NCBI GenBank assembly: GCA_020055645.1
Contig: CM034546.1
Location: forward strand, 124,889,875-124,953,874
Direction: 5' to 3'
Length of the DNA stretch: 64,000 nucleotides
Origin: Tomocerus qinae
Taxonomy: Eukaryota > Arthropoda > Collembola > Entomobryomorpha > Tomoceridae
The notes under the pieces are model-generated. The model made no database searches. It was not told the DNA's origin and saw nothing but the letters and a program-made list of their open reading frames with translations. Of this stretch, positions 47,180-58,778 are shown piece by piece (position 1 is the stretch's first letter; every line of letters begins with the position of its first letter). A program made the translations under genes and the position numbers.

Positions 47180-48105
47180 TTATGGGGCTCATGGATTATT
47201 TGTTTTGTAATACTTACTAATATGCAAGTTGAGAGGCAGGAAAACTTGAAAGGAATCGCAATCAGAGATTTGTAAGTATATTATCTTATTGTTAGCTCTT
47301 AGAGTTAGTCCGACACTGTGTGTAAGGATCTCAATGCAAGATTGGAACCCTTTGATACAAACATTTCCAAATCGTCCTAGTACTTTAATTCTGTTGCTAA
47401 ACTCCATGAAATTTTCCAATACAACATAATGCACAGAAATCTGAGTCCGTTCAGGAAATGAAATGTCGAAGGATTTGACGTTTTCATGTGGTTGAAACGT
47501 CCTCCGATAACAATGAAAATCCGGCATTGATTCTAGGAGAAAAAAAGACTCAATCTCAATACGTAGCACTTACCTTTTCCAAACTAGGAAGTTTATCGGA
47601 CAAAATAGACGGAAAAGACAATTGAGATTAACCAGCGTTCAGGAACTCTAACCATGGCATCAATGGGAAGTTTATTGGCGACAATCAATGCAGATTCCTT
47701 AGCTTAGGCCTGCTAAATGTAAGTAATTCTAAATAGGAAGCAAATCTGGACAAAATAGGTGGAATTTCTGTTGGTTTAAATTGGTTAATCAATGTAGTCT
47801 TTAAGATTTGGCATCTCAACACAAGCACAGCACAAAAGTGATCTCGATCTCTGAATATATTTTTAGGATAGAAAAGGTATTGCACATTTTTGATATTTTC
47901 CACTCGGCTCATGTTCTTCTAAAATTTAAAATTTATAAAATCTTGAATGTTATAGTTTCGATTACTGTTAACGTCGGGGAATGTTTACGAATTGCTATAA
48001 AAACGGGCTTCAGCGACTATTGCAAATCTTTTTACAATTTTGTCTTAGGATGTCTGAAAAATTATCGAAACTTTCAACGCTTTCGTTATCTAAGAATAAC
48101 GTAAA
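47180..48105 (-). pseudogene. Decayed leucine-rich-repeat gene fragment
   Basis: Minus-strand open segments carry LRR-like phrases: IPPILSRFASYLELLTFSRP, LMPWLEFLNAG followed by a stop and SQLSFPSILSDKLPSLEK before a GT donor, and later CIEILTHSVGLTLRANN with DISFPERTQISV. The 22-24-residue spacing of L-x-x-L-x-x positions suggests an extracellular LRR protein, but stops and frame changes break every path through it. I cannot assign a family beyond LRR-like. Confidence 0.38.
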
Positions 48106-49173
48106 ATAAATATCTAAATATCTTGGTTCGTCATGTTTACCATGGATGATTTACGAAGTTGATTGGATGCTACTTTATTAGCCCTAGTACTATGTACAAA
48201 TCTAACGGTTTTTAATGTCAACATATCCAAGCGGGAAAACAATACTCGGAGAACCTAATTTGATAAAGCACAATCAGAATTATTTTCCTAACCTTAAAAT
48301 TATGTTTGATACTGAAGAAAATTCATGCCTTAGTATCTTTATCATCAATATGCATATGTCATTGACCCCAGGTACGATATGATTTCCCTAAGGCCTCCCA
48401 AGGGGGAACGTTTACTGCAACAATGTATTGATAGTGATAATGAATTTACCTTTTGTGACAATAAACCTAGATATTAAAATGTGAATAAATAAGGGCAGTA
48501 CACAGCTGGAAATGTTAATTTGTAGTAGATTTATTTTAATTTTAAATCTCAAAGAATGTGGAACACTTCAAGACTCCAAGTAGATATTTCTGAGTAGTGT
48601 GGTTGAAATCCATCCAGCTCGATATAAGTAGTCATTATAAGCAATTATAGTAATTATATATATTTCATCCAGTAGAATTTACTACCTATTTCAAATTCTA
48701 ACCTCGGAGAAACTTCAAATGTAAATCTTTGTTGAATACTTCGTTGTCAATAATTAATCATTCACTTTTCATCATTGAATGAAGAGTAAGATGAAAGTTT
48801 TGAGCCACCCTTGAATGAAATACATTTTATTCTTGTCAGGTTTTAGAATTTCTTTCCTTATATAATTATCTGGCTGGATATGGATGTTTAGTATGTTAGA
48901 TTTGTGTTTATGTTGGGGTAGGGAAATCATGAGTGCATTTTGACTTTGAGCTAAATATGGCGCTCGGTGCCTTAAAAGAGACTAAGTATGTATATTTTTT
49001 ACTATTTATATAGCAAGAAAGATAGTATTATTGTAGGTAGGATGTATTCAGGTATTCATTATTAGACCGATCCAGTAATTTTCCAATTCTTCGAAGAAAG
49101 AGACTTCGTCAGTACATTCAAACTTGAGACTGGGGACTCTGAAATCAATTCCGCGTTATTATTATTAATATAT
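48106..49173. other. Gene-free interval
   Basis: About 1.1 kb of AT-rich DNA; nothing recognised on either strand. Confidence 0.45.
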
Positions 49174-49788
49174 TCATTGTTTTACAGAAAAAAATGAAGG
49201 GTCAAACCTATAAATGATGAGTCCAGAAGATGTCTTAGAAATATGAGCAGTCAAAGGGTTCATTTTTGCACTAAAGAGAACTTCCAGCTTTCTTTTGCTG
49301 AGAATTTTGATTGTAATAGTGAAAGAGGGTGAAAAGGTTTTGATTTGATTTTTCCAGTTGAACAACAAAGTTGAGATTTGATTGTAAAATCGCCATTTCT
49401 CCATGTCATCTTCATCAAGTGGCGGGCTAGTATGTTTCTCTTCCACTAGGGCTGGCACGGATTTATATCCCAATTCTGCCGCCGCCGAACATCTGTGATT
49501 GCCGTCGGTCATCAGGTACTTCTTTGTATCTTTGTCCAGCCGTCCTAATTTAATTGGCATTATTTTCCCAGTTGTTTCCAGTCGATGCAGTGTCTTGGCC
49601 TGCCTTTCTGGAAGCCATGTCTTGAAATTTATCTTATCCAGCAAAACTTCCTTCACGACATACTTGTACCAACATCCTTGCTCGTCAAATTCGCGAACCA
49701 AATCAGATTCGTGGTGTTGGTGATCATGAAGTCGGAAGTTGTCAGCTACACCAGGACAAGTCAAGGTTGATGATCCTCCTTTTGCCAT
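49174..49788 (-). CDS. ParB/sulfiredoxin-like domain protein
   Basis: An intronless ORF of 204 residues. Residues about 44-116 carry the ParB/Srx pattern: VLLDKINFKTWLPERQ, a helix AKTLHRLETTGK, PIKLGRL, KYLMTDGNHRCSAAAELGY with the signature GNHR (96-99) followed by two alanines, then VPALVEE. In bacteria this fold occurs in partition proteins and nucleases; in eukaryotes the main relative is sulfiredoxin, whose signature is GGCHR. This protein has GNHR without the sulfiredoxin GGC, so it should not be a standard sulfiredoxin, although Cys100 follows directly. The N-terminal 43 residues are His/Asp-rich, and the C-terminal 80 residues do not match anything I know. No signal peptide or membrane span. 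Lack of introns and the prokaryote-like motif make horizontal acquisition possible but unproven. Confidence 0.62.
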   Translation of the reverse strand: MAKGGSSTLTCPGVADNFRLHDHQHHESDLVREFDEQGCWYKYVVKEVLLDKINFKTWLPERQAKTLHRLETTGKIMPIKLGRLDKDTKKYLMTDGNHRCSAAAELGYKSVPALVEEKHTSPPLDEDDMEKWRFYNQISTLLFNWKNQIKTFSPSFTITIKILSKRKLEVLFSAKMNPLTAHISKTSSGLIIYRFDPSFFSVKQ

Positions 49789-51785
49789 TTCATGTAATTA
49801 ATCTTCTCTGTTAATACCGAAATAAAATATTATTAAAAATTCAAATTATTAATACTTTCAAATTAGACTATTTTTGATCTAGTAAATTATGGACAATCAC
49901 GGATTAATTATTTAAGCCTTATAACGATATTTCAGATTACTTTATTATGAGTTATTGTTGTAAGTTGTAACCCTCTTAACCCTGACGGACGGAGGTACAT
50001 GCCTTTTAGGTAATAATAAAATTAATTTCACTTGTAAAGGCAAAGTAACTATTTTCAAATTTTGCATGACTGAATATTAAAAGTATTTTCGCTGTGTAAT
50101 TATTTCTAGTTCACACACAGAATTTATTTTCAAGCTCAGCAAGCAATTTTTGTTGTTCAATAGCAATTCAATTAGCAAAAATATTATTGCGACGTAATTA
50201 GCAAAGGAAAAACACACAAAAAACTTGTAAAATCTTACAGTTATAAAACGGAAGATTTCAGTAATTCCCTATCTACTCAAAATTACAGTTTTATATTCTA
50301 TGCAGGTATATTTGAATACTTTTTGAATTGCTTTTTTTGTGTATATTTATGACGTGTTTTATTTTTTTAATATTATTTGTTGAATATTTGTACTATTTGT
50401 CTTTCGATTGGATTGCCTATTCATGAAATTTGTAATTTAAACCTTTACTGACTGTAACAACTCTTAGAATCCAGACAAATAATTCACTTTTATGATTTAA
50501 ATGCTCAAAACAACAAAAGCATTTTGTTGAAATGAAGTGTATCTTGAACAGGTACTTGGAACTGAGGGAGAGAGATCGATTGTGGTCCTGGGCAGAGGCG
50601 CAATGTCAAAAATCGATATTGTTTATGTAGCCTTCTATGTAGTAGCAAAATCCTGCATTCCTACGTATCCTATATTATCCCAAACAATGTCCAAAAAGTT
50701 CTGCCAACTTCCAGCTCCATGCGATACCCGAATAAAAGACCGCTTTAATAGTCAAAGTACATTGACACTTTTAATGCGCACCGCTGATAATATCCAAGAA
50801 CATGACACGAATGGAGATCCTATCAAACCTTTGTTAAATAACATTTATTCTAGAAACTTCTGAAAACAACTTTTGTCAATAATTCGGCTAAGTTCTGCAT
50901 AGCATGGAATTTATGGACTAAATTCCAGCGTTGCACTTGCTACCTTCATCTACTAAATATTTCTTTTGTGCACACACCCATTTATTACTAATGGTCATTT
51001 TGCTAGTTGACATGAAAATAGAAATGTTTTCATAGCTGAAATTAGATACTAGCTTTGTCCTGCCCTGTCATTATGCATGAACTACTTTTACAATGCGACT
51101 CTTCTCAAACACTTATTTGCAACTATCGACATTTATGAATAATTTAACGGTTTTTTTTGTAAATAATTTATACATTTCACATGAGTCATAAGTAAAAAGC
51201 TATAAATTGTCACTACATGCGAAATATTTGCAATGCTTCTACTTATAATCAAAAAATAAGTATTCCAGGTTTATAGGACATCAGTCATATCGGAGACCTG
51301 ATTATAAGCTCTCTGAGAAGTGGGTAGCAATAATGAGAAGCAATTTCCTGTCACGAAGTTACAACAGTTTAAGATACTCCTTTATATTAATGTCCTTTAG
51401 TCATAAGTTCTAGTAATCAATATCCACTCGGTTTTGAATCTTTTATTGCCTGAAAGACAAAAATGTTTCAACAAAGAAATGATTTTTGCGGTTTGGGATA
51501 TGTTTATTCATTTAATTACAAAAATAAACGCCGTCAAATCAGTTTTAAATAAATTGGTACTGAAAATTTAATGCTGAATGCTATACTTTACTTAAAAGTA
51601 TACTCCCGATATAATTAATACCAACATTGCTCTAAATGTAATGTAAATTATACATGGTTAATGATAGATAATAATAACTATCTATTTTTAACCAGGTAAT
51701 TAACGTACGATAGATGATTTTATCCTAATTTTCAATCTCAATCGATACCCTTAAAGACAAGTGAAACAATTAAATGTGATGCATT
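49789..51785. other. Gene-free interval
   Basis: AT-rich. A plus-strand frame of 108 codons (50537-50863) has mixed composition and no recognisable domain, splice partner or homologue I can name; not called. Confidence 0.4.
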
Positions 51786-52422
51786 TTAGGGGCGCAAAAC
51801 ATTCTGAGAAAATTGACCATCAATATTACCAAGTGGGTCATAAGTGCAGCAAATGTACTTCCAGTTGGCATTCGTAGCTGAGGCACATGCACAACATGAT
51901 GTACCGGCCCAAACCATCTGAGTGAAATGTCCTGTTTCAGGTGAAAATCCAGGATTGTTGTAATCATAGATGGCATTCTCGGCGTACCAAGTATCGATAG
52001 CTGCTGCAAAAGCATCTTCATCGCTTAAGGATGGGTCACACATCGAGAGGTTTTCTCCATAAGGTCCAGGATTGTGTGAGAAATCGCCAGTGGCTGCCAT
52101 ATAGTTCGCTCGATTTTGTGCGTAGTCAAACACCTTTTAAATATTAAATAGATAAATCAACCTTTGCTTAATTGCTATTTTATTATGATAAAAATGGTAC
52201 GGTTTTAATAAATATATAATGGAAATTCCATTTTTTATTATTTAATTAAATTGGCAATGTAATAATGTTTCTTACACTATTATCATTGCACGGGGTAAAA
52301 TTCTGAATGTGGTGCAAGCCCCGATATTTATTGTGACGACTTGTTATGAAATCCTGAGTTGTTTGTGCAAATCCTAGGATGATCTGCACAAGAATTGTGT
52401 ACAGGATAGGTAATATGCTCAT
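51786..52422 (-). CDS. Secreted CAP-superfamily (SCP/GAPR-type) protein
   Basis: Two exons (52276-52422 and 51786-52133, phase 0) give 164 residues. Residues 1-20 are a signal peptide (hydrophobic SILPILYTILVQIILGFA). The CAP domain follows: helix FITSRHNKYRGLHH, then DFSHNPGPYGENL with the first His and Glu of the CAP tetrad, WYAENAIYDY, GHFTQMVWAGT (CAP1 signature with the second His), and YICCTYDPLGNIDG (CAP2 signature). A single small CAP domain without a cysteine-rich tail resembles plant PR-1/GAPR-1 and the small insect CAP proteins. CAP proteins are secreted and have been tied to sterol/lipid binding and immunity; the substrate here is unknown. All signature residues look intact. The GC content is somewhat higher than in the flanks. 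Confidence 0.88.
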
Positions 52423-53763
52423 CCTTCTCCTATTTCTTTTTGATGACTTTAATTGACGAACCTCGTCTTTTTATACATCTCACAGCAGAAGAACCTCCGA
52501 GGTTTTGCATAAAAAAGCAATAAATATAAATACCAATAGACAGAAAACACATTTTATAGGTTAAACTATATACAATTTTATGTGGCTTGACAGACATAAC
52601 TGGTCGAGGCAAAACATTTTATATGTCTTGTCTTCATCCGGAGGTTCATCATTAATCATTACACACGTTTATAACAGCAGTAATATTTTAAATAACAAAA
52701 TATTTATTTAGATTTTGCAATGACCATACTAAACTGATACTAAGGTATTTTATGGATGCATTTAATTTAGTTTAAATTTAATTTCATTGTTATTGTGAGT
52801 AGGTATGTACATAAATAGTTTTAACACACACACATACCATTTCCTATGAATCATAAAATTGTAATTGTGCTGTAAATGATAAATCATAATCACACTATAA
52901 CATAATCGTGTTGTTCGAGTTGCGCAGTGAAAAATTCCATCGTATATTTCATAACAAAGCAGGTCATGCGTTATGCGTTCTGTATGCAAATATTTCCAGC
53001 TTTCGGTTAGCTTAAGGTTCCTATTATTTCATATGCGAGAAAATTTAAAATTTGGCCATTTACATTGTTGAAATTATGATACAAGACAATACGCTTGACA
53101 AGTACCTCCTCCCTGTCCGGAGATACGGACAGTTTTCTAAAGCAAAAGTCACTACACCTATCAATTTAAACTACCTCCGACACCGACCCACTAAATGAGA
53201 AACCATGAAAAGTTCAATTAGAAAAAGCAAAAAGCTATACATCTGAAATACTTTCTTCTCATCGTACAATATTGCCCCCGGAATACAGACTAGCTTTATT
53301 TATAACAGGGCCTAGGTCCTGTGACTGGCTAGTAATATATATTGACCAAAACAATATTTATCAACCCTATGCCAATGTAAAAGGATTGCTTGGCGAATAA
53401 AATCTATTCACTTATAGCGAAACTGCGCAAATATTATAACTTTTATTTACACACTATGAATTATGAATGTCAATAATATCCCATCCCAAATACAACTTGT
53501 TGATTGCTTGGAATGTTTTAAAAGTCGTCAGTGATAAATTAACTAGATCTGACAGTAGTGACAAGTATGACATAAAATAATGCGTGCCTGAATGGTTCAT
53601 TTGTAATTAATGGAATGGAATGTAAGAAATGTAATTGGTAGACTGATTTGTAACTTTTGCATCTTCAACACGAATGGCAATTAATAAACTATAAGTTGAT
53701 CTTGAGCTACATGCTTGTATTTTTCACTCTGTTGAGTCTATTGGTAAAGTATTTTGCATATTC
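52423..53763. other. Gene-free interval
   Basis: AT-rich; nothing supported. Minus-strand frames at 52430-52612 and 52762-52989 have no domain content. Confidence 0.45.
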
Positions 53764-53767
53764 TTAA

Positions 53768-54142
53768 GGGTGGTTAATAGCGGGGCTACTTGAGCATACA
53801 CTTTGGGTGTATTACTTAGGATTAGTGCATAGCCGGTTCTTATTTATAATTTACCAAAAGTCTTCAAAATTCGAAAAAGTGTCGGAAGGTGAATAGCTCG
53901 GACTTGTGGCTATATTAAAAATATGTAGCACGTTTTGAATTATGGCGTTAGCGGGAACCATGATTTCACGCTAACGCTATATTTCAAACTTTTAAAATTT
54001 TCTGAGCCACAAGTCTGAGATATTCACCTTCCCCACTTTTTTGGAAATTTTGAAGACTTTTGGTAAATAAGAACCGGCTTTACTCTTATCCTAAGTAATA
54101 CACACAAAATGTATGCTCAAGTTGCCCCGCTATTAACCACTC
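53768..54142. mobile_element. TTAA-flanked palindromic MITE (375 bp)
   Basis: Inverted ends gggtggttaatagcgggg / ccccgctattaaccactc are flanked on both sides by TTAA (53764-53767, 54143-54146), the piggyBac-type target. Most of the element is a long imperfect inverted repeat: tgagcatacactttgggtgt against acacaaaatgtatgctca, ccggttcttatttat, accaaaagtcttcaaaattc, and ggcgttagcg/cgctaacgc at the centre near 53950-53975. No ORF. TTAA duplication supports piggyBac, but the terminal trinucleotide is not the usual CCC, so the superfamily is provisional. Confidence 0.8.
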
Positions 54143-54180
54143 TTAATTAGTCACTACGGAATTTACTCTTCTTTGGTGCC

Positions 54181-55467
54181 TTAGTCTTTTGAGTGTGATG
54201 AGTGTAGTAGGTAATGATCAACCTTAACATTGATAAAAGAATACTCCCAACAATGAGGTGTGTGTCGTTTAGAACTTTTAACTGCTCCCAAATTAATCTC
54301 ATTTCTGAATGGTCTGAGTCCCATGGCTTCCATAACCAGCATCCATTTTTTCAATTTCGGGTAAATATTACTTACAGGTGGAGATGGCAAGTGCAATTCC
54401 ACTGCGAGTTGCCCAAAAGGAGGACCAGATGGGAATTCTTTATTCATACTGGCCAAAATATCGAATTCTGCTCCTTCAATGTCTACTTTTAAAATGTCAA
54501 TAAAAGTGTGGCCATTTTTCTTCATTTGTGTCTTAAGTGATGTTAAATTGAATGAATCTTTAACACCTAAACCCATTTTTTCAACAAATGCTCGACGAGG
54601 ATATTCCTGTGGGAGGGGCACTTTTGAAATGTCTATTGTGGGATCAAACATGTAAACCGAGCAATTGCTTCGTTCTAGAATTTCTCTATCAAAACTCCAT
54701 TCGTAGCTAACACCATAGGAGTAAACAACGCAAGGATGATCTTTAGAGCGTTCTACAATTTCATGAAATCCGCAAATCCACTTTCCGCCGTCTCCACTTC
54801 GGCCAATTCTTTCTGATGTATATGGACAATCAAAAGACGGGTAGAAAAAATCCCAGAATGAAATTCCTCCAGCAAAACTCCATTGATCTTTATTATCCAG
54901 GGGATAATCATCTTCTAATTTCTTTCTATGATCCAAACTTCTCAACCAATTTTCATGGGATTGTAATAAACGCGTCTCCACCTCATCAAAAGCCGTCTCA
55001 TCTGTATCTAGCACCAACTAATAATTAGAATGTCATCTTTGAACATATAATTTTAAAAAATACGACTATACAAATAAATCTTGGATGTAAAATCATTAAG
55101 ATTTCAATAAAAAATTTAGATTTGCCAATACATTATTCGTGGGCACTTCACAGTTTCTAAAATGGTGGAATTTTGCTATAAATTCCTGATTTAAAAATTA
55201 AATTCGGGAAATGAACAAAATATTTCAGTGATTTGATATCTATGTATAAAGTTTAAATAAATAAATAAGAATGTTATGTTTAAAATTATTTTTTCAAAAC
55301 AAAGCAATTAATAATACGATAATGCTCAGAAAATTCAACATACCGTTATTTTGGGACATCTCCGTCGAAAATAATATTTCCCAAACTGCGTAAGCACAAG
55401 ATATTACAAAGACAAAAATAATACCAGTAACGCCGCATCGTTGTATAGTGCCAGAGGCTAATCTCAT
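54181..55467 (-). CDS. METTL24-type methyltransferase, membrane-anchored
   Basis: Two exons (55318-55467 and 54181-55017, phase 0) give about 328 residues. The first exon encodes a short basic N-terminus and one hydrophobic span (TGIIFVFVISCAYAVWEILF), a type II signal anchor. The second exon carries the Methyltransf_22/24-like domain: GRSGDGGKWICG, VVYSYGVSYEWSFD, CSVYMFDPTIDIS, then TFIDILKVDIEGAEFDIL (the family's KxDIEGAE motif) and LAVELHLP. This matches METTL24/FkbM-type Rossmann methyltransferases in layout, with the membrane anchor directing the domain to the Golgi or ER lumen. The substrate is unknown. A donor at gtatgt (about 55343) is stronger but leaves the wrong phase; I used the gtatta donor at 55317, which keeps phase 0. 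A missing base is an alternative. Confidence 0.78.
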
Positions 55468-56136
55468 ATTGTTATTTGGATCGATCTCTTGTAAGAGTAC
55501 TGAATAAGCTATAGCCACAATTCAAGATTAATGAGATTTTATAATATGAGAATGCAAGACAAAAGTTATGGTATTATCATTGTCTATTTTTAAACATAAA
55601 ACGACAGCCAATAATAGATTACGAGGAATTTTGCATAATATCAGAAGAATAAATGCCAAGAACGAGCTGCAAAAATACTAAAAGTTGTCTTAAGTAATTT
55701 TCATAGGTATAAAAAATCCTTTAAAGGCTTTACTTAATTTTGACATTAAATTTCAGTTACTAAAATAAAGGAGAATTTATTAACCTGAATTGACAATGAC
55801 TAATAAATACTTACTATAGAGTACTAAAAACGCTACGAAGAGAACTAAAGTGATTTAGCTACACATTACACAGTCAACAGTGGTAATTATTAGTAATGTC
55901 TGGCTTAGAAGAAGAAAGGATGGGAGAAGAAAACTTCTCGCCACGTACTAATAATTTCTTTGTAATCCATTTTCAAAATGAAAATACTAAAATAATCCTG
56001 CAACCTGCAATAGCAGATTATGAGACAGGATGATGGGCGCTGCGCTGTGTTGGGGGTGAATAGGTACATTAACCTCAACTGAATTTAATTTTCAATTTTC
56101 ATTGTATTAAATAAAATTTTATTGTTTACTTATACA
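55468..56136. other. Upstream region of the METTL24-type gene
   Basis: AT-rich, no coding signal. Confidence 0.4.
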
Positions 56137-56450
56137 TTACACGTGCATAAAGCAATTTTTGCCATACTTTTTGGGTTCATGTAGCAAAGCAAAATATTGA
56201 TCTTTGTTCAGCAGGAAATCTTTAATGGAATTCACATAGTTCTCAACATCAATAAATGAAGCTAATGGAAGAGGCGTATTCGACAGATGCGACACAGGAT
56301 ATATTTCCTTTAGTACTGGTTATTTTACCTCTGACTCTATGGAATTCGGTATTTGTACTAGATCCAAAAACAACCGCAAATAACCAACTTCCTTGCTACA
56401 ATTTTCTATTAATTTTTTAGTGTGAATTGTGAAGCCGACACTAAGCCTGG
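56137..56450 (-). pseudogene. Exon-like fragment with one in-frame stop (unidentified)
   Basis: A minus-strand segment reads sensibly for about 100 codons (KKLIENCSKEVGYLRLF, then LDLVQIPNSIESE, later PLASFIDVENYVNSIKDFLL and ending KKYGKNCFMHV). A single in-frame TAA lies at 56320-56322. A tiny GT-AG removal around the stop would be too short to be an intron. It ends at a natural stop at 56137. Non-repetitive composition suggests a former 3' exon. Family not recognised. Confidence 0.3.
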
Positions 56451-56495
56451 TGTTAATCTGGGTCAATCACGTATCCAACTATCCAGTACGAAGCG

Positions 56496-56552
56496 TGGAG
56501 GGGGGACAGCGGACCCCCCCCCCTAAATCTGAAAAAAAGAAAGGATTTCTCC
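56496..56552. repeat. G/C-tract hairpin, third member of the MITE family
   Basis: ggaggggggacagcggacccccccccctaaatctgaaaaaa-type sequence: a G tract, short spacer, C tract, then ctaaatctga, matching the interior of the MITE at 13405-13573. The outer terminal repeats are not recognisable here, so it is truncated or too diverged. Confidence 0.6.
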
Positions 56553-56777
56553 CAAATTTTTTTTCGTGCTGATCTGGGTGAATGGTAATCTAAATGTATT
56601 AAAATTCCAGAATAATCCAGAATCTATTTGGGAATATTTTATCTGACAACTACCAGGTCAGGTGTAAGTGTAACTGTATATTTTGTTCTATCTCCAAAAT
56701 TACTATCATTAACAATCAAATTGTTGTTCCAAGGTTTCGTATTTATTACATTGTTTTGACCCTGTAAGACTCACAAA

Positions 56778-58365
56778 TTATTTATTTGTTATTTTAACAA
56801 ATTGGTTAAAATTGTAATTGTAACAGCTCTTGAGTAACGTCATAATGTTGGTGTTATTGTATTTATTTGGGATTTTAAGCGACTTTTTCTTGGGCCACGG
56901 CCATGCTCTAAACTGTGTTCTCCATACGTGTATCTAAAATCAATAAAAGTATGTATTTAACTGAATTTACTTTTCTCACATTAACGTGGTTTAAATAATA
57001 TAATATAATTATTTGTCTTTTATGAAATAAATTGCCTTACTTTTGTGCAGTTATCTGCTAGCGGTTTTATTTTAGACATAGGAATATTAATGTCGTCGAA
57101 GGTGTATGAGTATGAATCATCATACGTTAGCATCCACAATTTTCTCTGCTGTAGTGTCTAGTATCAAAATTAAATACTAGATGTATATTTTATAATAACA
57201 AAAATAAAGTACTCAATAATAAAAAGTACAATAGTCTCTAACTTCTAAAATACCTTCATGTACTCAATGTTGATGGCGAACCCTCCACGAACAATTTTCA
57301 TTGACCCCAGTTGTGGGCCTTGGCCCGTGTAAGAAAAATATCCGGAAACTTCATTGCCATTTTTAGAAATAAGAGGTGAGAAGATGAAGTCATATTCCTT
57401 GAAAATACCAACTGGCCACACTGAAACCGCTTTTGTTTCCAAGACCTGTTAAGGCATTTTTTAGATCTGATAAATTTAACTAACGCATTTATTCATCAAT
57501 GATCAATTACACCCTAATAATGCATGGTCATCAATTTAATCGTTAGTCTATTCGAAATAATTTATAAAATGTCCTATTATTTTAAAATTACCTCATAGAA
57601 AATAGGAAGGTTGAAAACGAATTCTTCTTCTGCTAGGATTAGAATACCACTGTTAATATTTCGAAGAATCCAAACAAGTCCTGTTTGTAGGGCATACACT
57701 TTATAATTTGCATTTGGACTTAGTCGAGCATATGATTTACCTCCCGTACCCAGCTCAGCAGCCAAAACGTGTTCGCTTTTCAATAGCACATAGGGAACTC
57801 CGAATCTCTGGACAGTTTTTAAAATATGGTTGGAAGTTGAATTGGAAACAAGATCATCTGAATATTCTTCTGAACTAGTGTTTTCAAATTTTATAATGAC
57901 CCAAACAACGAAATCTCGAACGGGAAACAGAGCCTGGCCAGTGCTTGTCAGTTTGGGATCTTGAAGTATACTAAAATCTGTTGGGGTCAAAAACCAAATA
58001 ATTCGTCTTCCGCTTTTGGCCATTTCTTCAATGAATAATGGAAGCTCGTCTTCTTCTATTTGACCTTCAAAATTCAACCGACTGAATTTATTTAGTTCAT
58101 CCCCATTATTGATGACAGAATATGAGTTTTGCATAGTAGTCTCCAGGAAAGCACCTTTATCACCGTAAACATCAATGAATCCCCCTTCCGAAGATAAATT
58201 TACAACCAGAGATAAGAACAATCCAGCGAAAAACGATGAAGTTATGTACAATGTTTTTAAATTACGACGAGTAATTGCTCTGGTCTTGGTAGAAAAATTG
58301 TACAGGAAAACACAAATAATTAAAGCCACTGAACTAAATATTAGAAGAAAATCAACAAGGGCCAT
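56778..58365 (-). CDS. Unknown 412-residue membrane protein
   Basis: Four exons (57592-58365, 57254-57445, 57041-57157, 56778-56933), all phase 0, give 412 residues. The N-terminus has two hydrophobic spans, LLIFSSVALIICVFLY and SSFFAGLFLSLVV, then a lumenal-looking domain with RRIIWFLTPTDFS, FVVWVIIKFEN, PYVLLKSEHVLAAELGTGG and GLVWILRNINSGILILAEEE. The C-terminal half contains VSVWPVGIFKEYDFIFSPLI, a GG-rich MKIVRGGFAINIEYMK and a tryptophan/proline-rich IHVWRTQFRAWPWPKKK. I do not recognise the family. The regular exon phases and absence of stops argue that it is real. Golgi/ER-lumenal enzyme is a guess from the topology only. Confidence 0.65.
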
Positions 58366-58778
58366 TTTTTGTTAGATAGACAAAATTATTATGATTTTGA
58401 ATGATACACGATTGTAATCTGTGGTAAACCGTGATGAAAGACTGATGAAAGTTGTTGTAAGTTTATTTATTTGTATTTCGTTTCTTAATTTTCTATCGTT
58501 AGGTCATTACTGTCGATGCGGTTTGGCGGGAACTTTCTAATAATTTAGACGTATCTTTTGTTATGCTCAAAATTCATTGTGTAGTAATCTGTGTAGTAAG
58601 AAGTGCGGCAAAATTTAAAAATTTGGCTATTTACATGTAAAGTATAAAGTCGCAAAGTTAAGTTATTAGTTTAATAGCGTTTCGGAATTAAATGACTACA
58701 GACAATGTAACTGAAAAATAACATTGACAATCATTTTTTATTAATTATCAGGTTTAAAAGAATACAAAACATTTTTCA
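58366..58778. other. Short spacer between two minus-strand genes
   Basis: Contains the 5' region of the 412-residue protein gene and the 3' UTR of the zinc-finger gene. No other feature seen. Confidence 0.4.

Noticed and set aside
50537..50863. Plus-strand frame of 108 codons
   Set aside because: Composition is mixed and not obviously random, but there is no domain, exon partner or conserved motif to support it.
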